From Lysobacter sp. Root76 (GTDB lineage: Bacteria; Pseudomonadota; Gammaproteobacteria; Xanthomonadales; Xanthomonadaceae), in contig NZ_LMIK01000008.1 in the NCBI RefSeq assembly GCF_001428685.1, forward strand, positions 1 through 48,728: a stretch of DNA of 48,728 bases, read 5' to 3'. How positions within the stretch are numbered: position 1 is the stretch's first letter; each line of letters opens with the position of its first letter. The notes under the pieces were generated by a model. That model searched no databases. It worked only from the letters and a program-made list of their open reading frames with translations, and was not told the origin of the DNA. Below, piece after piece: positions 16,969-25,820 of the stretch. The position numbers and the translations under genes were made by a program.

Positions 16969-18254
16969 GTCAGTGCCTGCAATCGTTGCCGCAGCGTGTC
17001 CAGGCGCAGGTCGGCGGCGGCGCCGGGCGAAACGCGCGCGGCCAGGCTGGCCTCGGGATCGCCTTCGGCCCAACGCGCCGGGTCGGCGGCCTGCTTATAG
17101 GCCTCGCGGAACGGCAGGCCCGCGCGCGCCAGATCGACGGCCAGGTCGGTCGCGTACATCGACGGGTCCAGCGCGGCGCGCAGGCGCTCGGGTTTCCATT
17201 CCAGGTTGCGCAGCAGGTCGGGCAGCAGTTCCAGCGCGGCCAGGCCGCGGCCGAAAGCGTGGAAGATCGCGCCCTTGGAGAACTGCAGGTCGCGGTGGTA
17301 GCCCGAGGGCAGCGACAGCAGCTGTTCGATCTCGGTGCGCGCGGCAGCGGCGGCGGAGTAGCTGGCGCGCATCAGCTCGATCACGTCGGGATTGCGCTTG
17401 TTCGGCATGATCGAGCTGCCGGTGGTGTACTCGGCCGGCAGGGCGACGAAACCGAATTCGGCGCTGGTGAACAGGCTCAGGTCCCAGGCCAGCCGGCGCA
17501 GGTCCAGCAAGGCCGAGGACAACGCTTCGATCGCGCCCATCTCGAACTTGCCGCGCGACAGCTGCGCGTACGCGGCCGACACCTGCAGGCGGCCGAAGCC
17601 CAGCGCCTGGGTGGTGTGGTCGCGCGCCAGCGGCAGGTTGATGCCGTAGCCGGCGGCGCTGCCGAGCGGATTGGCGTCGACCCAGTCCAGGGTCTGGCGC
17701 GCGCGCAATGCGTCGTCGATATAGCCCTCGGCCCAGGCCGCCCACCACATGCCGGCGGAGGACACCATCGCGCGTTGCAGATGGGTGTAGCCCGGCAGCG
17801 GCAACGAAGCCTCGGCCTGAGCGCGGTCCAGCGCGACCTGCGCGCTCTCGCGGCACAGCGCGAGCAGGCGCGCCAGGCGGTCCTTCAGCCACAGGCGGGT
17901 CGCGACCAGGATCTGGTCGTTGCGGCTGCGGCCGGTGTGGATCTTGCGGCCGGCGTCGCCGAGGCGTTCGATCAGGCGCGACTCGATCGCCGAGTGGCCG
18001 TCCTCGAAGCGCTCGTCGAGCACGAAGTCGCCAGCGCTGAAATCCGCGGCCAGCGCATCGAGTTCGCGCGACAGTCCGGCCAGTTCGTCGGCGGACAGGA
18101 TGCCGATCTGCTGCAGGCCCTGCGCGTGCGCGCGGCTGGCCTGGATGTCGAACAGGAAGAACTCGCGGTCCAGGATCACGTCCTCGCCGGCGAGGAAGCG
18201 CTGGATGCGCGCGTCGACCTTGACGCCGGGTTTTTGCCAGAGCAGATCGGACAT
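16965..18254 (-). CDS. argH: Argininosuccinate lyase
   Basis: The 429-residue enzyme of the fumarase/aspartase superfamily cleaves argininosuccinate to arginine and fumarate, the last arginine step. Landmarks are [50 protein letters not shown], and the signature [19 protein letters not shown] (about residue 280). It is somewhat shorter than the E. coli enzyme (457) but matches the Xanthomonas type. The ATG at 18254 has GGAACG upstream, and the gene follows argC by 11 bases. Confidence 0.97.
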   Translation of the reverse strand: MSDLLWQKPGVKVDARIQRFLAGEDVILDREFFLFDIQASRAHAQGLQQIGILSADELAGLSRELDALAADFSAGDFVLDERFEDGHSAIESRLIERLGDAGRKIHTGRSRNDQILVATRLWLKDRLARLLALCRESAQVALDRAQAEASLPLPGYTHLQRAMVSSAGMWWAAWAEGYIDDALRARQTLDWVDANPLGSAAGYGINLPLARDHTTQALGFGRLQVSAAYAQLSRGKFEMGAIEALSSALLDLRRLAWDLSLFTSAEFGFVALPAEYTTGSSIMPNKRNPDVIELMRASYSAAAAARTEIEQLLSLPSGYHRDLQFSKGAIFHAFGRGLAALELLPDLLRNLEWKPERLRAALDPSMYATDLAVDLARAGLPFREAYKQAADPARWAEGDPEASLAARVSPGAAADLRLDTLRQRLQALT

Positions 18255-18265
18255 GGAACGTTCCT

Positions 18266-19210
18266 TCAAAGGGGGATGCCGGCGGTCTCGTCGAAACCGA
18301 ACGCCAGGTTGAGATTCTGCAGCGCCTGGGTCGCGGCGCCCTTGAGCAGGTTGTCCTCGGTCGCGACCACGACCGCTCGGCGGCCATCGTCGGCGAGCGC
18401 GAAACCGCCGAGTTCGACGTGGTGTCGATTGGCGATCGCGCTGACCCAGGGCGCCTCGTCCGACACCTGCACCAGCGCTTCGCCGGCGTAGCGCTCGCGG
18501 TAGCGCGCGAGCAGTGCGTCGCGGCTGAGCGCCTGGCTCAGATGCAGATTGGCGGTGATGGTCAGGCCACGGAAATGCGGCGCCACGTGCGGCAGGAATT
18601 CGACCGCGTGGCCGAGCTGACGGGTGACCTCGCGCTCGTGGACGTGGCCGGTCAGCGCGTACGGCATCAGATTGTCGCGCAGTTTGTCGGGGTCGTTCTT
18701 GTCCGACGGCGTGGTGCCGGCGCCGGAGTAACCGGACACGCCGAAGCACTGCACCGGGCCGTCCAGCAGATCCAGCAGCGGCGCCACCGCCAGCTGCATC
18801 GCGGTCGCGTAGCAGCCGGGGTTGCTGATCCGGCGCTGGCCGGCGTAGCGCGCGCGGGTCAGCTCCGGCAGGCCGTAGTACCAGCCGTCGTCGAAGCGAT
18901 AGTCGGCCGACAGATCGACGATCACCGGATCGGAGCCGGCTTGGTCGAACGCGGCCACGCAATCGGCGGCCTTGCCGTTGGGCAGGGCCAGGATCACCGC
19001 GTCGGCGCCGTAGCCGGGCAGTTGCTCGTGGCTGGGCGCGCTGTAGCGCAATTCGCCGCCGACTTCCGGGAAGTGCTCGGCCACGCGCTGGCCTTCGCGC
19101 TCGCGCGAGGATACGAAGCCCAGTTCGAATTCCGGGTGTCCGGCGATCAGCCGGATCAGTTCCGCGCCGACGTGGCCGCGCGCGCCGACGATGCCTACCG
19201 ACTTAGCCAT
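18266..19210 (-). CDS. argC: N-acetyl-gamma-glutamyl-phosphate reductase
   Basis: The 314-residue enzyme reduces acetylglutamyl phosphate to acetylglutamate semialdehyde with NADPH. The NADP-binding start is [18 protein letters not shown]; the catalytic Cys133 lies in [15 protein letters not shown], and the His region in [12 protein letters not shown]. It is of the short, type 1 form. Its start overlaps the end of the upstream GNAT gene by 8 bases, supporting one transcript. Confidence 0.97.
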   Translation of the reverse strand: MAKSVGIVGARGHVGAELIRLIAGHPEFELGFVSSREREGQRVAEHFPEVGGELRYSAPSHEQLPGYGADAVILALPNGKAADCVAAFDQAGSDPVIVDLSADYRFDDGWYYGLPELTRARYAGQRRISNPGCYATAMQLAVAPLLDLLDGPVQCFGVSGYSGAGTTPSDKNDPDKLRDNLMPYALTGHVHEREVTRQLGHAVEFLPHVAPHFRGLTITANLHLSQALSRDALLARYRERYAGEALVQVSDEAPWVSAIANRHHVELGGFALADDGRRAVVVATEDNLLKGAATQALQNLNLAFGFDETAGIPL

Positions 19211-19832
19211 GTTGCCGTACTCCCTGCTCCGCCGCGTGCCGTTCCAGGCTGTGGACCAGATGACGCTTCACCGCCGGCCATTCCGATTCGATGATCGAGA
19301 ACACCACGGTATCGCGGAAACTGCCGTCGGGCAGGCGTTGGTGATTGCGCAGCACGCCGTCCTGCTTGGCGCCCAGGCGCGCGATCGCCGCGCGCGAACG
19401 CTGGTTGAACCAGTGGGTGCGGAACTCGACCGCGATGCAGCCCAAGGTCTCGAAGGCGTGGCTGAGCAGCAACAGCTTGGCCTCGGTGTTGATCGCGCTG
19501 CGCTGGGCGCTGTGCGCGTACCAGGTGTAGCCGATCTCGAGCCGGCGGTTGTCGGCGTCGGCATTGCAGTAACTGGTTTGCCCCACCACTTCGCCGCCGT
19601 CGGCCCGGCTCACCACGAACGGCAGGAACGTGCCCTGGGCACGGCGTGCGAGCAGGTTCGCGACGTGCGCGTCCATCGCCTCCGGACGCGGCACGCCGGT
19701 GTACCAAAGCGACCACAGTTCGCCGTCGGCCGCAGCGCGCGCCAGCGCGGGCGCGTGCTCGGCCTGCATCGGCTGCAACCGCACGTGCCGGCCTTCCAGG
19801 GTCGGCGGCGCGAGGAAAGCGGCGGCGTTCAT
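19203..19832 (-). CDS. RimJ/RimL-like GNAT acetyltransferase embedded in the arg operon
   Basis: The 209-residue protein is a GNAT of the Acetyltransf_3 (RimJ/RimL) type: an N-terminal [20 protein letters not shown], a central [20 protein letters not shown] then IGYTWY, the acetyl-CoA loop region [20 protein letters not shown], and [20 protein letters not shown]. The ATG at 19832 overlaps the argAB stop (ATGA), and its end overlaps argC, so expression is coupled to arginine enzymes on both sides. NAGS activity is already predicted in the fused ArgAB protein, so this enzyme may acetylate something else, such as a protein or an amine. The function is unproven. Confidence 0.88.
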   Translation of the reverse strand: MNAAAFLAPPTLEGRHVRLQPMQAEHAPALARAAADGELWSLWYTGVPRPEAMDAHVANLLARRAQGTFLPFVVSRADGGEVVGQTSYCNADADNRRLEIGYTWYAHSAQRSAINTEAKLLLLSHAFETLGCIAVEFRTHWFNQRSRAAIARLGAKQDGVLRNHQRLPDGSFRDTVVFSIIESEWPAVKRHLVHSLERHAAEQGVRQHG

Positions 19833-21163
19833 GCGGCGTCTTCCAGGGTCGGCGCGCGCCGGCCGGAATAGTCGACGCAGGCGGCGATCTCGTCGAAGCC
19901 CTGCATGCCGTACCAGAACACCTTCCACTTCTCCTGCTTCAGGCAGCCGTCGGACTCGGAGTAATAGAAGGGATTGACCGGATTGCCGTGGCGCGAGCGC
20001 CAGAACACGCTCGGATTCTGTTCGCGCATCACCTGCCACACCGCCCGCCCCAGGCCTTCGCCCTGGGCGTCGTCCAGCACCGCGAACTTGTCCAGGTAGG
20101 TGCGGCCTTCGGCTTCGATCAGGATCACCGCGGCGCGGTAGTTCTCGCTGACGTAGGCACGCTTGAGCGTGGTGCGCTCGAAATAATCGTCGACCAGCTT
20201 GCGGCCGAACGCGGATTCGATCAGCGAACGCAGCCGCGACAGATCGAGCTCGTCCCAACGCTGCGTCTGCAGCACGCGCTCGCCGCGCCGCACCAGGGTG
20301 CCGGAGCCCTTGTGGGTGAACAGTTCCTTGGCCAGCTCGGCCGGCTTGGTGATCGACACCGACGAGGTCAGCGGCAGCTTGTCGAGCAGGTCCTTGATCT
20401 GTTCGATCTTGACCCGCATGCCGCCGTTGATCCACGGCTGCTTGATCAGGTGTTCGTACTCGGTGGACAGGTTGATCGAATCGATCACGCGGCCGTTGTC
20501 GTCGAGCAGGCCACCGGTACCGGTCAGGAACACGATCTTGTACGGCTGCAGCACCTGCACCAGTTCGTTGGCGGCGAAATCGGCGTTGACGTTGAGGATC
20601 TGCCCGCCCGCGGTTTCGCCGAGGCTGGCGATCACCGGGATCGAACCGGCCTGCAGGCTGGCCTCGATCGGCGCCAGGTTGACCTTCTTCACTTCGCCGA
20701 CCAGGCCGTAGGTATCGCGGTCGAGGTAGTCGGCTTCGAACACGCCGGAGATGATCGAGGTCGCGCGGCCGTCGCCGGACTGCAGCGCTTCGACCAGCTT
20801 CAGGTTCTGCGACTGGAACACGCGGCGCACGATCGCCAGCGCTTCGGGCGAGGTCACGCGCAGGCCGTTGACGGTCTGCTTGACGATGCCGGCGGCGGAC
20901 AGCTCTTCGTCCAACTGCGGACCGGCGCCGTGGATCACGATCGGGGTCAGGCCCACGTCCTGCAGGAACGCCAGCGACGAGGTCAGCGCCTCCAGATCGT
21001 CGCGCAGCACCGCGCCACCGACCTTGACCACGGCGAAGCGCTTGGAGTCGAGCTGGGAAAAACGCTTGAGATACTGCGAGATCTCCTTCGCGCTGGCCAT
21101 GCTGGACAGCAGGCGCACGATGGTCTGGCGGGTCTGCAGGTGGTTATCCATCGACACGGCCAT
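19829..21163 (-). CDS. argB: Bifunctional N-acetylglutamate kinase / N-acetylglutamate synthase
   Basis: The 444-residue protein fuses an amino-acid-kinase domain (about residues 35-290; [49 protein letters not shown]) to a C-terminal GNAT domain (about 300-440; [59 protein letters not shown]). This layout is the Xanthomonas NAGS/K enzyme, which acetylates glutamate and phosphorylates the product, and resembles the eukaryotic NAGS rather than E. coli ArgA. Start: ATG at 21163, sharing TGATG with the argE stop; a second in-frame ATG four codons on is possible. The family is inhibited by arginine. Confidence 0.96.
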   Translation of the reverse strand: MAVSMDNHLQTRQTIVRLLSSMASAKEISQYLKRFSQLDSKRFAVVKVGGAVLRDDLEALTSSLAFLQDVGLTPIVIHGAGPQLDEELSAAGIVKQTVNGLRVTSPEALAIVRRVFQSQNLKLVEALQSGDGRATSIISGVFEADYLDRDTYGLVGEVKKVNLAPIEASLQAGSIPVIASLGETAGGQILNVNADFAANELVQVLQPYKIVFLTGTGGLLDDNGRVIDSINLSTEYEHLIKQPWINGGMRVKIEQIKDLLDKLPLTSSVSITKPAELAKELFTHKGSGTLVRRGERVLQTQRWDELDLSRLRSLIESAFGRKLVDDYFERTTLKRAYVSENYRAAVILIEAEGRTYLDKFAVLDDAQGEGLGRAVWQVMREQNPSVFWRSRHGNPVNPFYYSESDGCLKQEKWKVFWYGMQGFDEIAACVDYSGRRAPTLEDAA

Positions 21164-22254
21164 CAGGCGTTGCCTCCCATGATGCGGGCGACGCTTTGGG
21201 CGTAGCGCTGCAGTTGTTCCAAGGCCACCCATTCGTCGGCGGTGTGGGCCTGGGCGATGTCGCCGGGGCCGTACACGATCGCGGTCAGGCCGGCGGCCGA
21301 GAACAGCGAAGCCTCGGTCCAGAAATCGACCGCGTTGCCGATCGGCAGGTCCAGCGCATCGGCCAGGTCGCGCGCTTCCAGGCGCCGCTGTTCGGCGCTG
21401 GCGACGTCGCCGGCGGGCAGCGAGGGGCCGCGGAAGGTTTCCTGATAGCGCTCGATCGCGCCGGCATCGATCAGGGTACCGAAGGTCTCGTGCAGGCCGT
21501 CGATCGACTGCGAGGGCAAGGGCCGGAAGCCGAAACGCAGCTCGGCGCTGGGCGCGATCATGTTGGCTTTGATGCCGCCCTCGACCCGGCCGATGTTGAA
21601 GCGCAGGCCGGTGAGGCCGCCGAAGCGCTGGTGCGCTTGCGACTCGACGTAGTCCAGGGCCTTGCCGCCCCAGCGCATGGTCTGGTGCAGCGCGCTGGTC
21701 TGCATGGCATTCGCGCCCGAGGCATGGCCGGCGACGCCGCGGAACTTCAGCAGCACCGAGCTGATGCCGCGATGCGCGAGCACCGCTTCGCACATCGTCG
21801 GCTCGGCGACGATGGCTTCGTTGAAACCGTGCTGGCCGCCGAGGAAACCGGCGATGCAGCGCGGGTCGTTGGCTTCCTCGTCGGTGCTGAACAGGAACGC
21901 GGCGTCGCCTGAGGTGACCGCGGCCGCGGCCAGCAGGCCGGCGGCCGCGCCCTTGATGTCGCAGGCACCCAGGCCGATCGCGCGATCGCCGTCGACGCGC
22001 AGGGTGTGCGGGTCGGCGCTCCATGCATCGGAGGACGGCACGGTATCGAGGTGGACGTTGAACAGCCGGCGCGGGTTTCCGCGCACGGCCAGCATCGACA
22101 CCGCGCCTTCGCCGTGGTCGACGATCTCGATGCGGAAGCCGGCCAGCTGGCTGCGCAGATAGTCGAAGATGCCGCCGGTGCCGATCAGGCGCGGCGGATT
22201 GCGGGTGTCGTAGGACACCAGGGCTTCGAGGTGCTTCAGTACTTCGGGGAGCAT
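21163..22254 (-). CDS. argE: N-acetyl-L-citrulline deacetylase (ArgE/M20 family)
   Basis: The 363-residue M20 metallohydrolase has the zinc motifs [13 protein letters not shown] (His68, Asp70), [16 protein letters not shown] (Asp99) and [13 protein letters not shown] (Glu126 or Glu127), and the dimerisation domain with [19 protein letters not shown]. In Xanthomonas the homologous enzyme removes acetate from N-acetylcitrulline rather than acetylornithine. The presence of argF' here implies the same route. It overlaps the argAB start and is separated from argG by about 220 bases containing a REP-like doublet. Confidence 0.94.
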   Translation of the reverse strand: MLPEVLKHLEALVSYDTRNPPRLIGTGGIFDYLRSQLAGFRIEIVDHGEGAVSMLAVRGNPRRLFNVHLDTVPSSDAWSADPHTLRVDGDRAIGLGACDIKGAAAGLLAAAAVTSGDAAFLFSTDEEANDPRCIAGFLGGQHGFNEAIVAEPTMCEAVLAHRGISSVLLKFRGVAGHASGANAMQTSALHQTMRWGGKALDYVESQAHQRFGGLTGLRFNIGRVEGGIKANMIAPSAELRFGFRPLPSQSIDGLHETFGTLIDAGAIERYQETFRGPSLPAGDVASAEQRRLEARDLADALDLPIGNAVDFWTEASLFSAAGLTAIVYGPGDIAQAHTADEWVALEQLQRYAQSVARIMGGNA

Positions 22255-22326
22255 GGAGTTCGTGGCTCGTCGTGTCTGGGCGATGGTTCGGTGGCGAATC
22301 TGGCAGCGGCTTCGATTGCGGTTTGG

Positions 22327-22467
22327 AACCCTCTCCCGCTTGCGGGAGAGGGTTAGGGTGAGGGGCTTTTGCTGCTGCTCTACGGGAGTAGCAACAGCAA
22401 GAGCGGCTTGCGCCTTCGGCGCTCGCTGCCCTCACCCCAACCCCTCTCCCGCGTTGCGGGAGAGGGG
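22327..22467. repeat. Inverted pair of REP-like palindromes (REPIN-like doublet)
   Basis: Two palindromes share a core. AACCCTCTCCCGC/GCGGGAGAGGGTT is at 22327-22354 (2-base loop), and CCCCTCTCCCGC/GCGGGAGAGGGG is at 22441-22467 (3-base loop). Their tails are inverted to each other: TTAGGGTGAGGGGC at 22353-22366 and GCCCTCACCCCAA at 22428-22440. This is the usual two-unit, head-to-head layout of REP elements mobilised by RAYT transposases. It lies between argG and argE, where it could stabilise or terminate part of the message. Confidence 0.88.
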
Positions 22468-22473
22468 CTTATG

Positions 22474-23673
22474 TCACGGCTTGCGGTTGATCTCGGCCCA
22501 CAGCGTGCTGCTCATGCCGAACAGCTTGATGAAGCCCTCGGCCTCGGCCACGCCCCAGTCCGCCGCCTGGGCGTAGGTCGCGCCCTTGGCGTTGAGGATG
22601 TGCGGCGAATCGATCGCGACCGCGTTGACCACGCCGCCGGAAGTCTCCAGCACCACTTCGCCGTTGACGGTGGACTGCGAACTGGCCAGGAAGGCCTCCA
22701 GATCGGTCTTGAGCGGGTCGTGGAAGAAGCCTTCGTAGACCAGCTCGACCCACTTGCGCGCCACGTCCGGCTTGAAGCGGTTCTGCTGCTTGGTCAGCAC
22801 CGCTTCCTCGAGCGCGCGATGCGCGGTCAGCAGCGCGATCAGGCCCGGGGCTTCGAAGATGATGCGGCCCTTGAGGCCGATCGTGGTGTCGCCGGTGTAC
22901 AGGCCGCGGCCCACGCCGTACTCGGCGAACAGACCGTTGAGCTTGGCCAGCAGTTGGTGACCGGCGATCTTCTCGCCGTCCAGCGCCACGGCTTCGCCGT
23001 TCTCGAACCGGATCGTGACCTTCAGCGCCTCGGCCGGCCATTCCGCACGCGGCTTGCACCAGCCGCGTGCGCCCTCGCCCGGCGCCTGCCAGCGGTCGAT
23101 TTCGCCGCCGGACATGGTCAGGCCGAGCAGGTTCTCGTTGATGGTGTAGGCCTTCTGCTTGGCGCGCACGCCGAAGCCGCGCTCTTCCAGGTACTTTTGT
23201 TCGTAAGCGCGGACTTCGGTGTGTTCCTTCTGGATTTCGCGGATCGGCGCGACGATCTCGTAGTCGCCCAGCGCCTTCACCGCCAGGTCGAAACGCACCT
23301 GGTCGTTGCCCATGCCGGTGCAGCCGTGCGCGATCGCCTTGGTGCCCAGCTCGGCGGCGCGCGCGAGCGCGGCTTCGACGATCAGGTAGCGGTCCGAGAC
23401 CAGCAGCGGGTACTGACCCTGGTAGCCCTCGCCGGCCCACACGAACGGCTTGACGAAGCCCGACCAGATCGCCGGGCCGCCGTCGACGGTGACGTGGCTG
23501 GCCACGCCCAGTTCGGCCGCGCGCTGCTCGATGAAGGCGCGCTCTTCGGCATCGACGCCGCCGGTGTCGGCGAACACGGTGTGCACGGCCCAGCCGCGCT
23601 CCTGCAGGTAGGGCACGCAGAAGCTGGTGTCGAGGCCGCCGGAGAAGGCGAGGACTATATTTCGATCAGTCAT
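22474..23673 (-). CDS. argG: Argininosuccinate synthase
   Basis: The 399-residue N-type ATP pyrophosphatase condenses citrulline and aspartate. The P-loop motif is [10 protein letters not shown] near residue 9-18, with further conserved segments [46 protein letters not shown] and [13 protein letters not shown]. The length is typical of the type 1 enzyme. In this pathway deacetylation of acetylcitrulline supplies its citrulline. AAGG precedes the ATG at 23673. A 117-base gap with an inverted-repeat element separates it from argF'. Confidence 0.97.
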   Translation of the reverse strand: MTDRNIVLAFSGGLDTSFCVPYLQERGWAVHTVFADTGGVDAEERAFIEQRAAELGVASHVTVDGGPAIWSGFVKPFVWAGEGYQGQYPLLVSDRYLIVEAALARAAELGTKAIAHGCTGMGNDQVRFDLAVKALGDYEIVAPIREIQKEHTEVRAYEQKYLEERGFGVRAKQKAYTINENLLGLTMSGGEIDRWQAPGEGARGWCKPRAEWPAEALKVTIRFENGEAVALDGEKIAGHQLLAKLNGLFAEYGVGRGLYTGDTTIGLKGRIIFEAPGLIALLTAHRALEEAVLTKQQNRFKPDVARKWVELVYEGFFHDPLKTDLEAFLASSQSTVNGEVVLETSGGVVNAVAIDSPHILNAKGATYAQAADWGVAEAEGFIKLFGMSSTLWAEINRKP

Positions 23674-23706
23674 GGGGGAAGCCTTAGCGCTGGAAACGAG
23701 TGGAAA

Positions 23707-23792
23707 GGAAAGAGGAACGAGTGAAGGCGCGGAAATCGTGCGGGATTGCAGAGGACAAGTGCTCGTTCCTCTTTCCTCCGCACTCGTTCCTC
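23707..23792. repeat. Three-part inverted repeat between argF' and argG
   Basis: GGAAAGAGGAACGAG (23707-23721) is a perfect 15-base inverted match of CTCGTTCCTCTTTCC (23762-23776). Its inner part GAGGAACGAGTG (23712-23723) is also a perfect inverted match of CACTCGTTCCTC (23781-23792), which overlaps the argF' stop codon. The left arm can therefore pair with either right arm, giving two exclusive hairpins in the transcript. Confidence 0.8.
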
Positions 23793-24792
23793 AAATCAGG
23801 GCGGCCATGATCGCCTTCTGCACATGCAGACGGTTCTCGGCCTCGTCGATGGCGATGCACTGCGGCGAGTCCATCACCGCATCGGTGGCCTTGACGTTGC
23901 GGCGCAGCGGCAGGCAGTGGCTGAAGACGCCGTTGTTGGTCAGCGCCATCTTGGCTTCGTCGACGATGAAGTGCTGATACTCGTCGCGGATGGGCTTTTC
24001 CGGGCCCCAGTTGCCGAAGTACGGCAGCGCGCCCCAGCTCTTGGCGTAGACCACGTCGGCGCCGCGGTAGGCGCTTTCGATATCGTGGCTGACCTTGAGC
24101 GAGCCGCCGCTCTCGGCGACGTTCTGCTCGGCCCAGCCCATGTAGCGCTCGTCGAGCACGTATTCCGGGGTCGGGCACAGCAGGGTCACGTCCATGCCCA
24201 TGCGCGTGGCGATGGTCAGGGCCGAGTTGGCGACCGCGGTGTTGAGCGGCTTGGGGTGATAGGTCCAGGTCAGCACGTACTTCTTGCCGCGCAGGTCGGA
24301 GGTGCCGAAGTGCTCCTGCAGGGCCAGCGCGTGGGCGAGCTCCTGGCAGGGATGGGTGATGGTCTCCATGTTGATGACCGGCACCGGCGAATATTTGGCG
24401 AAGCTGGCCAGCACCTTGTCCTGGCGGTCGTTGGCCCAGTCGACGAACTTCGGGAACGCGCGCACGCCGATCAGGTCGACGTAGCGGCCCAGGACCCTGG
24501 CCACTTCGGCGATGTGCTCCTCGGTGTCGCCGTCCATGACGGTGCCCAGTTCGAACTCGATCGGCCAGGCGTCCTTGCCCGGCTGCAGGACCACGGCGTG
24601 GCCGCCGAGCTGGAACGCGCCCAGCTCGAAGCTGGTGCGGGTGCGCATCGACGGGTTGAAGAACACCAGCGCGATCGACTTGCCGCGGAGCTGGTCGCCG
24701 AGCTTGCTGCGCTTGAACGCGGCGGCCTGCGCCAACAGCGCGTCGAGGTCGGCGCGCGACCAGTCCTGGGTGTTGAGGAAGTGCTTGATCAT
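23791..24792 (-). CDS. argF': N-acetyl-L-ornithine carbamoyltransferase
   Basis: The 333-residue enzyme transfers carbamoyl to N-acetylornithine. It carries the carbamoyl-phosphate motif FFNPSMRTRTSFELGAFQLG (residues 45-64), the acidic pair DGDTEEHIAEVARVLGRYVD near 88-107 (including the Glu that sets acetyl specificity in the Xanthomonas campestris enzyme), the loop THPCQELAHALALQEHFGT, and HCLPLRRNVKATDAVMDSP near the C-terminus. It is nearly colinear with the X. campestris AOTCase as remembered, and lacks the ornithine-type SMG loop. It is the first gene of the arg-pro run, 80 bases after a terminator-like attenuator. Confidence 0.95.
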   Translation of the reverse strand: MIKHFLNTQDWSRADLDALLAQAAAFKRSKLGDQLRGKSIALVFFNPSMRTRTSFELGAFQLGGHAVVLQPGKDAWPIEFELGTVMDGDTEEHIAEVARVLGRYVDLIGVRAFPKFVDWANDRQDKVLASFAKYSPVPVINMETITHPCQELAHALALQEHFGTSDLRGKKYVLTWTYHPKPLNTAVANSALTIATRMGMDVTLLCPTPEYVLDERYMGWAEQNVAESGGSLKVSHDIESAYRGADVVYAKSWGALPYFGNWGPEKPIRDEYQHFIVDEAKMALTNNGVFSHCLPLRRNVKATDAVMDSPQCIAIDEAENRLHVQKAIMAALI

Positions 24793-24873
24793 GGGCGGGT
24801 GTCGGTCGGGATCGGTGGAGTGCGTGGAGGGAGGCCGGAAGCCGGTGCGGGGTTTGCGGACGCAGAAAGCAAA

Positions 24874-24899
24874 AAAGCCCAGCGCTAAGGCTGGGCTTT
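24874..24899 (-). terminator. Intrinsic terminator in the argF' leader
   Basis: GCTGGGCTTT (24890-24899) and AAAGCCCAGC (24874-24883) form a perfect 10-bp stem with a 6-base loop; on the minus strand it ends in six T. It stands 80 bases before argF' and about 220 bases after the upstream gene on the same strand, so it is either the end of that gene's message or the attenuator of the arg operon. Confidence 0.9.
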
Positions 24900-24940
24900 A
24901 TCGTGTGTGTAGCTTGTTACACGAACGACGGCGAGCACCG

Positions 24941-24988
24941 TCACCCAGCGGATTGGCAGGGCAACGGTCGGCGCGCGCGCGAGGTCAT
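24941..24988 (-). CDS. Putative arginine leader peptide
   Basis: A 15-codon ORF reads MTSRARRPLPCQSAG and stops with TGA. Three of its codons 4-7 are Arg (CGC, CGC, and the rarer CGA), placed 20-25 bases ahead of the proposed antiterminator segment. A weak GGCGG lies just upstream. The same frame is open to an ATG at 25045, giving a 34-residue form with one more Arg. It is too short for usual gene callers. Translation is not proven. Confidence 0.45.
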   Translation of the reverse strand: MTSRARRPLPCQSAG

Positions 24989-25118
24989 ACCCGCCGCCAT
25001 GTAGGCGGAGGTGAGGACGTCGGCGTCGGCGCGCAGGTGGCTCATTAGGGGGCGAATGCTCGCATGCGGCCCTGGCCGGCGCAAGTCGAAAGGGGCCGCG
25101 GCTTATGCCGGATCGGCA

Positions 25119-25595
25119 TCAGCGGGAGCTGACGGGGGCCACCACCGGGGTCACGGCAATCCGGATCCGCAGCCGGTTGCCGGGGTCCTCGGGCAGCCGC
25201 GAGCGGTACTTGGAACCCTTGTAGACGTAATCCACGTCGTAGGCGATCGGCTGGCGGAACTCCAGTTCGACCGGCACCGAGCGGCAATTCGTGGCCGTAG
25301 CGGCCTGGCGTTCGCGCTCGCGGCGGTCGCGGGTCAGCACGTCCTTGACCGCGCCGACCATGCGCGACAGGCGCGAATCCTCGGCGGCCGGCTTCGGGGT
25401 CTGGTCGCAGCGCTGTTCGTAACGGGTCGCGTTGAGGGTCTGGTAGACCGGGGTCACGCGCAGCACCTGGGCGTATTCGTAGCGCACGTTCTCGGCCTGG
25501 ATCACCGTCGTGCTCTGCGCGGACGCGGCACCGGCCCAAGAGGCCGCCAGGGCGCCAGTCAGCAACAGTGAGACTGCCAGGTAAGAACGGTTCAT
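25119..25595 (-). CDS. Exported protein with a C-terminal glycine-zipper-family-like domain
   Basis: The 158-residue protein has a signal peptide (residues 1-25, LLLTGALAASWAGAASAQ). The start is put at 25595; an extension to 25658 is open but lacks signal-peptide logic. The mature part starts TTVIQAENVRYEYAQVLRVT, then PVYQTL, and ends with VELEFRQPIAYDVDYVYKGS and RLPEDPGNRLRIRIAVTPVV. That C-terminal pattern (Y-x-V-x-Y-x-Y-x-G and P-x-D-P-G-x-R-hydrophobic-R) is found in glycine-zipper 2TM proteins of Xanthomonadaceae. The middle zipper is missing and a charged stretch RDRRERER stands there instead. Function unknown. Confidence 0.7.
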   Translation of the reverse strand: MNRSYLAVSLLLTGALAASWAGAASAQSTTVIQAENVRYEYAQVLRVTPVYQTLNATRYEQRCDQTPKPAAEDSRLSRMVGAVKDVLTRDRRERERQAATATNCRSVPVELEFRQPIAYDVDYVYKGSKYRSRLPEDPGNRLRIRIAVTPVVAPVSSR

Positions 25596-25820
25596 CGCGC
25601 TCGCATCGGTTCCGTGAACAAATTGTAAGGACCCGAGTGTAGCCACGACCTGAATCAACCCTCCAGCCCCTGAACCCTTCAGCCCTGCCCGGCCGCATCG
25701 ATTCTCATTCCGCCGGCGCGGCCGGCCGGCTTCCAGGCGCAGCCTCGCGCGCGCCGCGGGCCGGCGGCTGCGCGCGCGCGCGGCCTGCCGCTAGAATGGC
25801 CCGAACCATAGCGTGCCCTC

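Larger units (their letters stand above)
24871..24988 (-). promoter_or_regulatory. Putative arginine transcription attenuator upstream of argF'
   Basis: In transcript order on the minus strand there is an Arg-rich leader ORF (24988-24941), and a segment GCTGGG (24949-24944) overlapping its last codons. A small hairpin follows (TCGTGT/ACACGA, arms 24924-24919 and 24906-24901), then an intrinsic terminator (24899-24874). GCTGGG duplicates the terminator 3' arm and can pair with the 5' arm CCCAGC to form an antiterminator. A ribosome at the leader stop would mask it, while one stalled on the Arg codons would not. This is the classical amino-acid attenuation layout; function is inferred. Confidence 0.55.

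Noticed and set aside
24886-24945. Alternative GTG leader ORF ending inside the terminator loop (VTVLAVVRVTSYTHDKAQP)
   Set aside because: It has one Arg and ends in the terminator itself; the Arg-rich ORF just upstream is better placed for attenuation.
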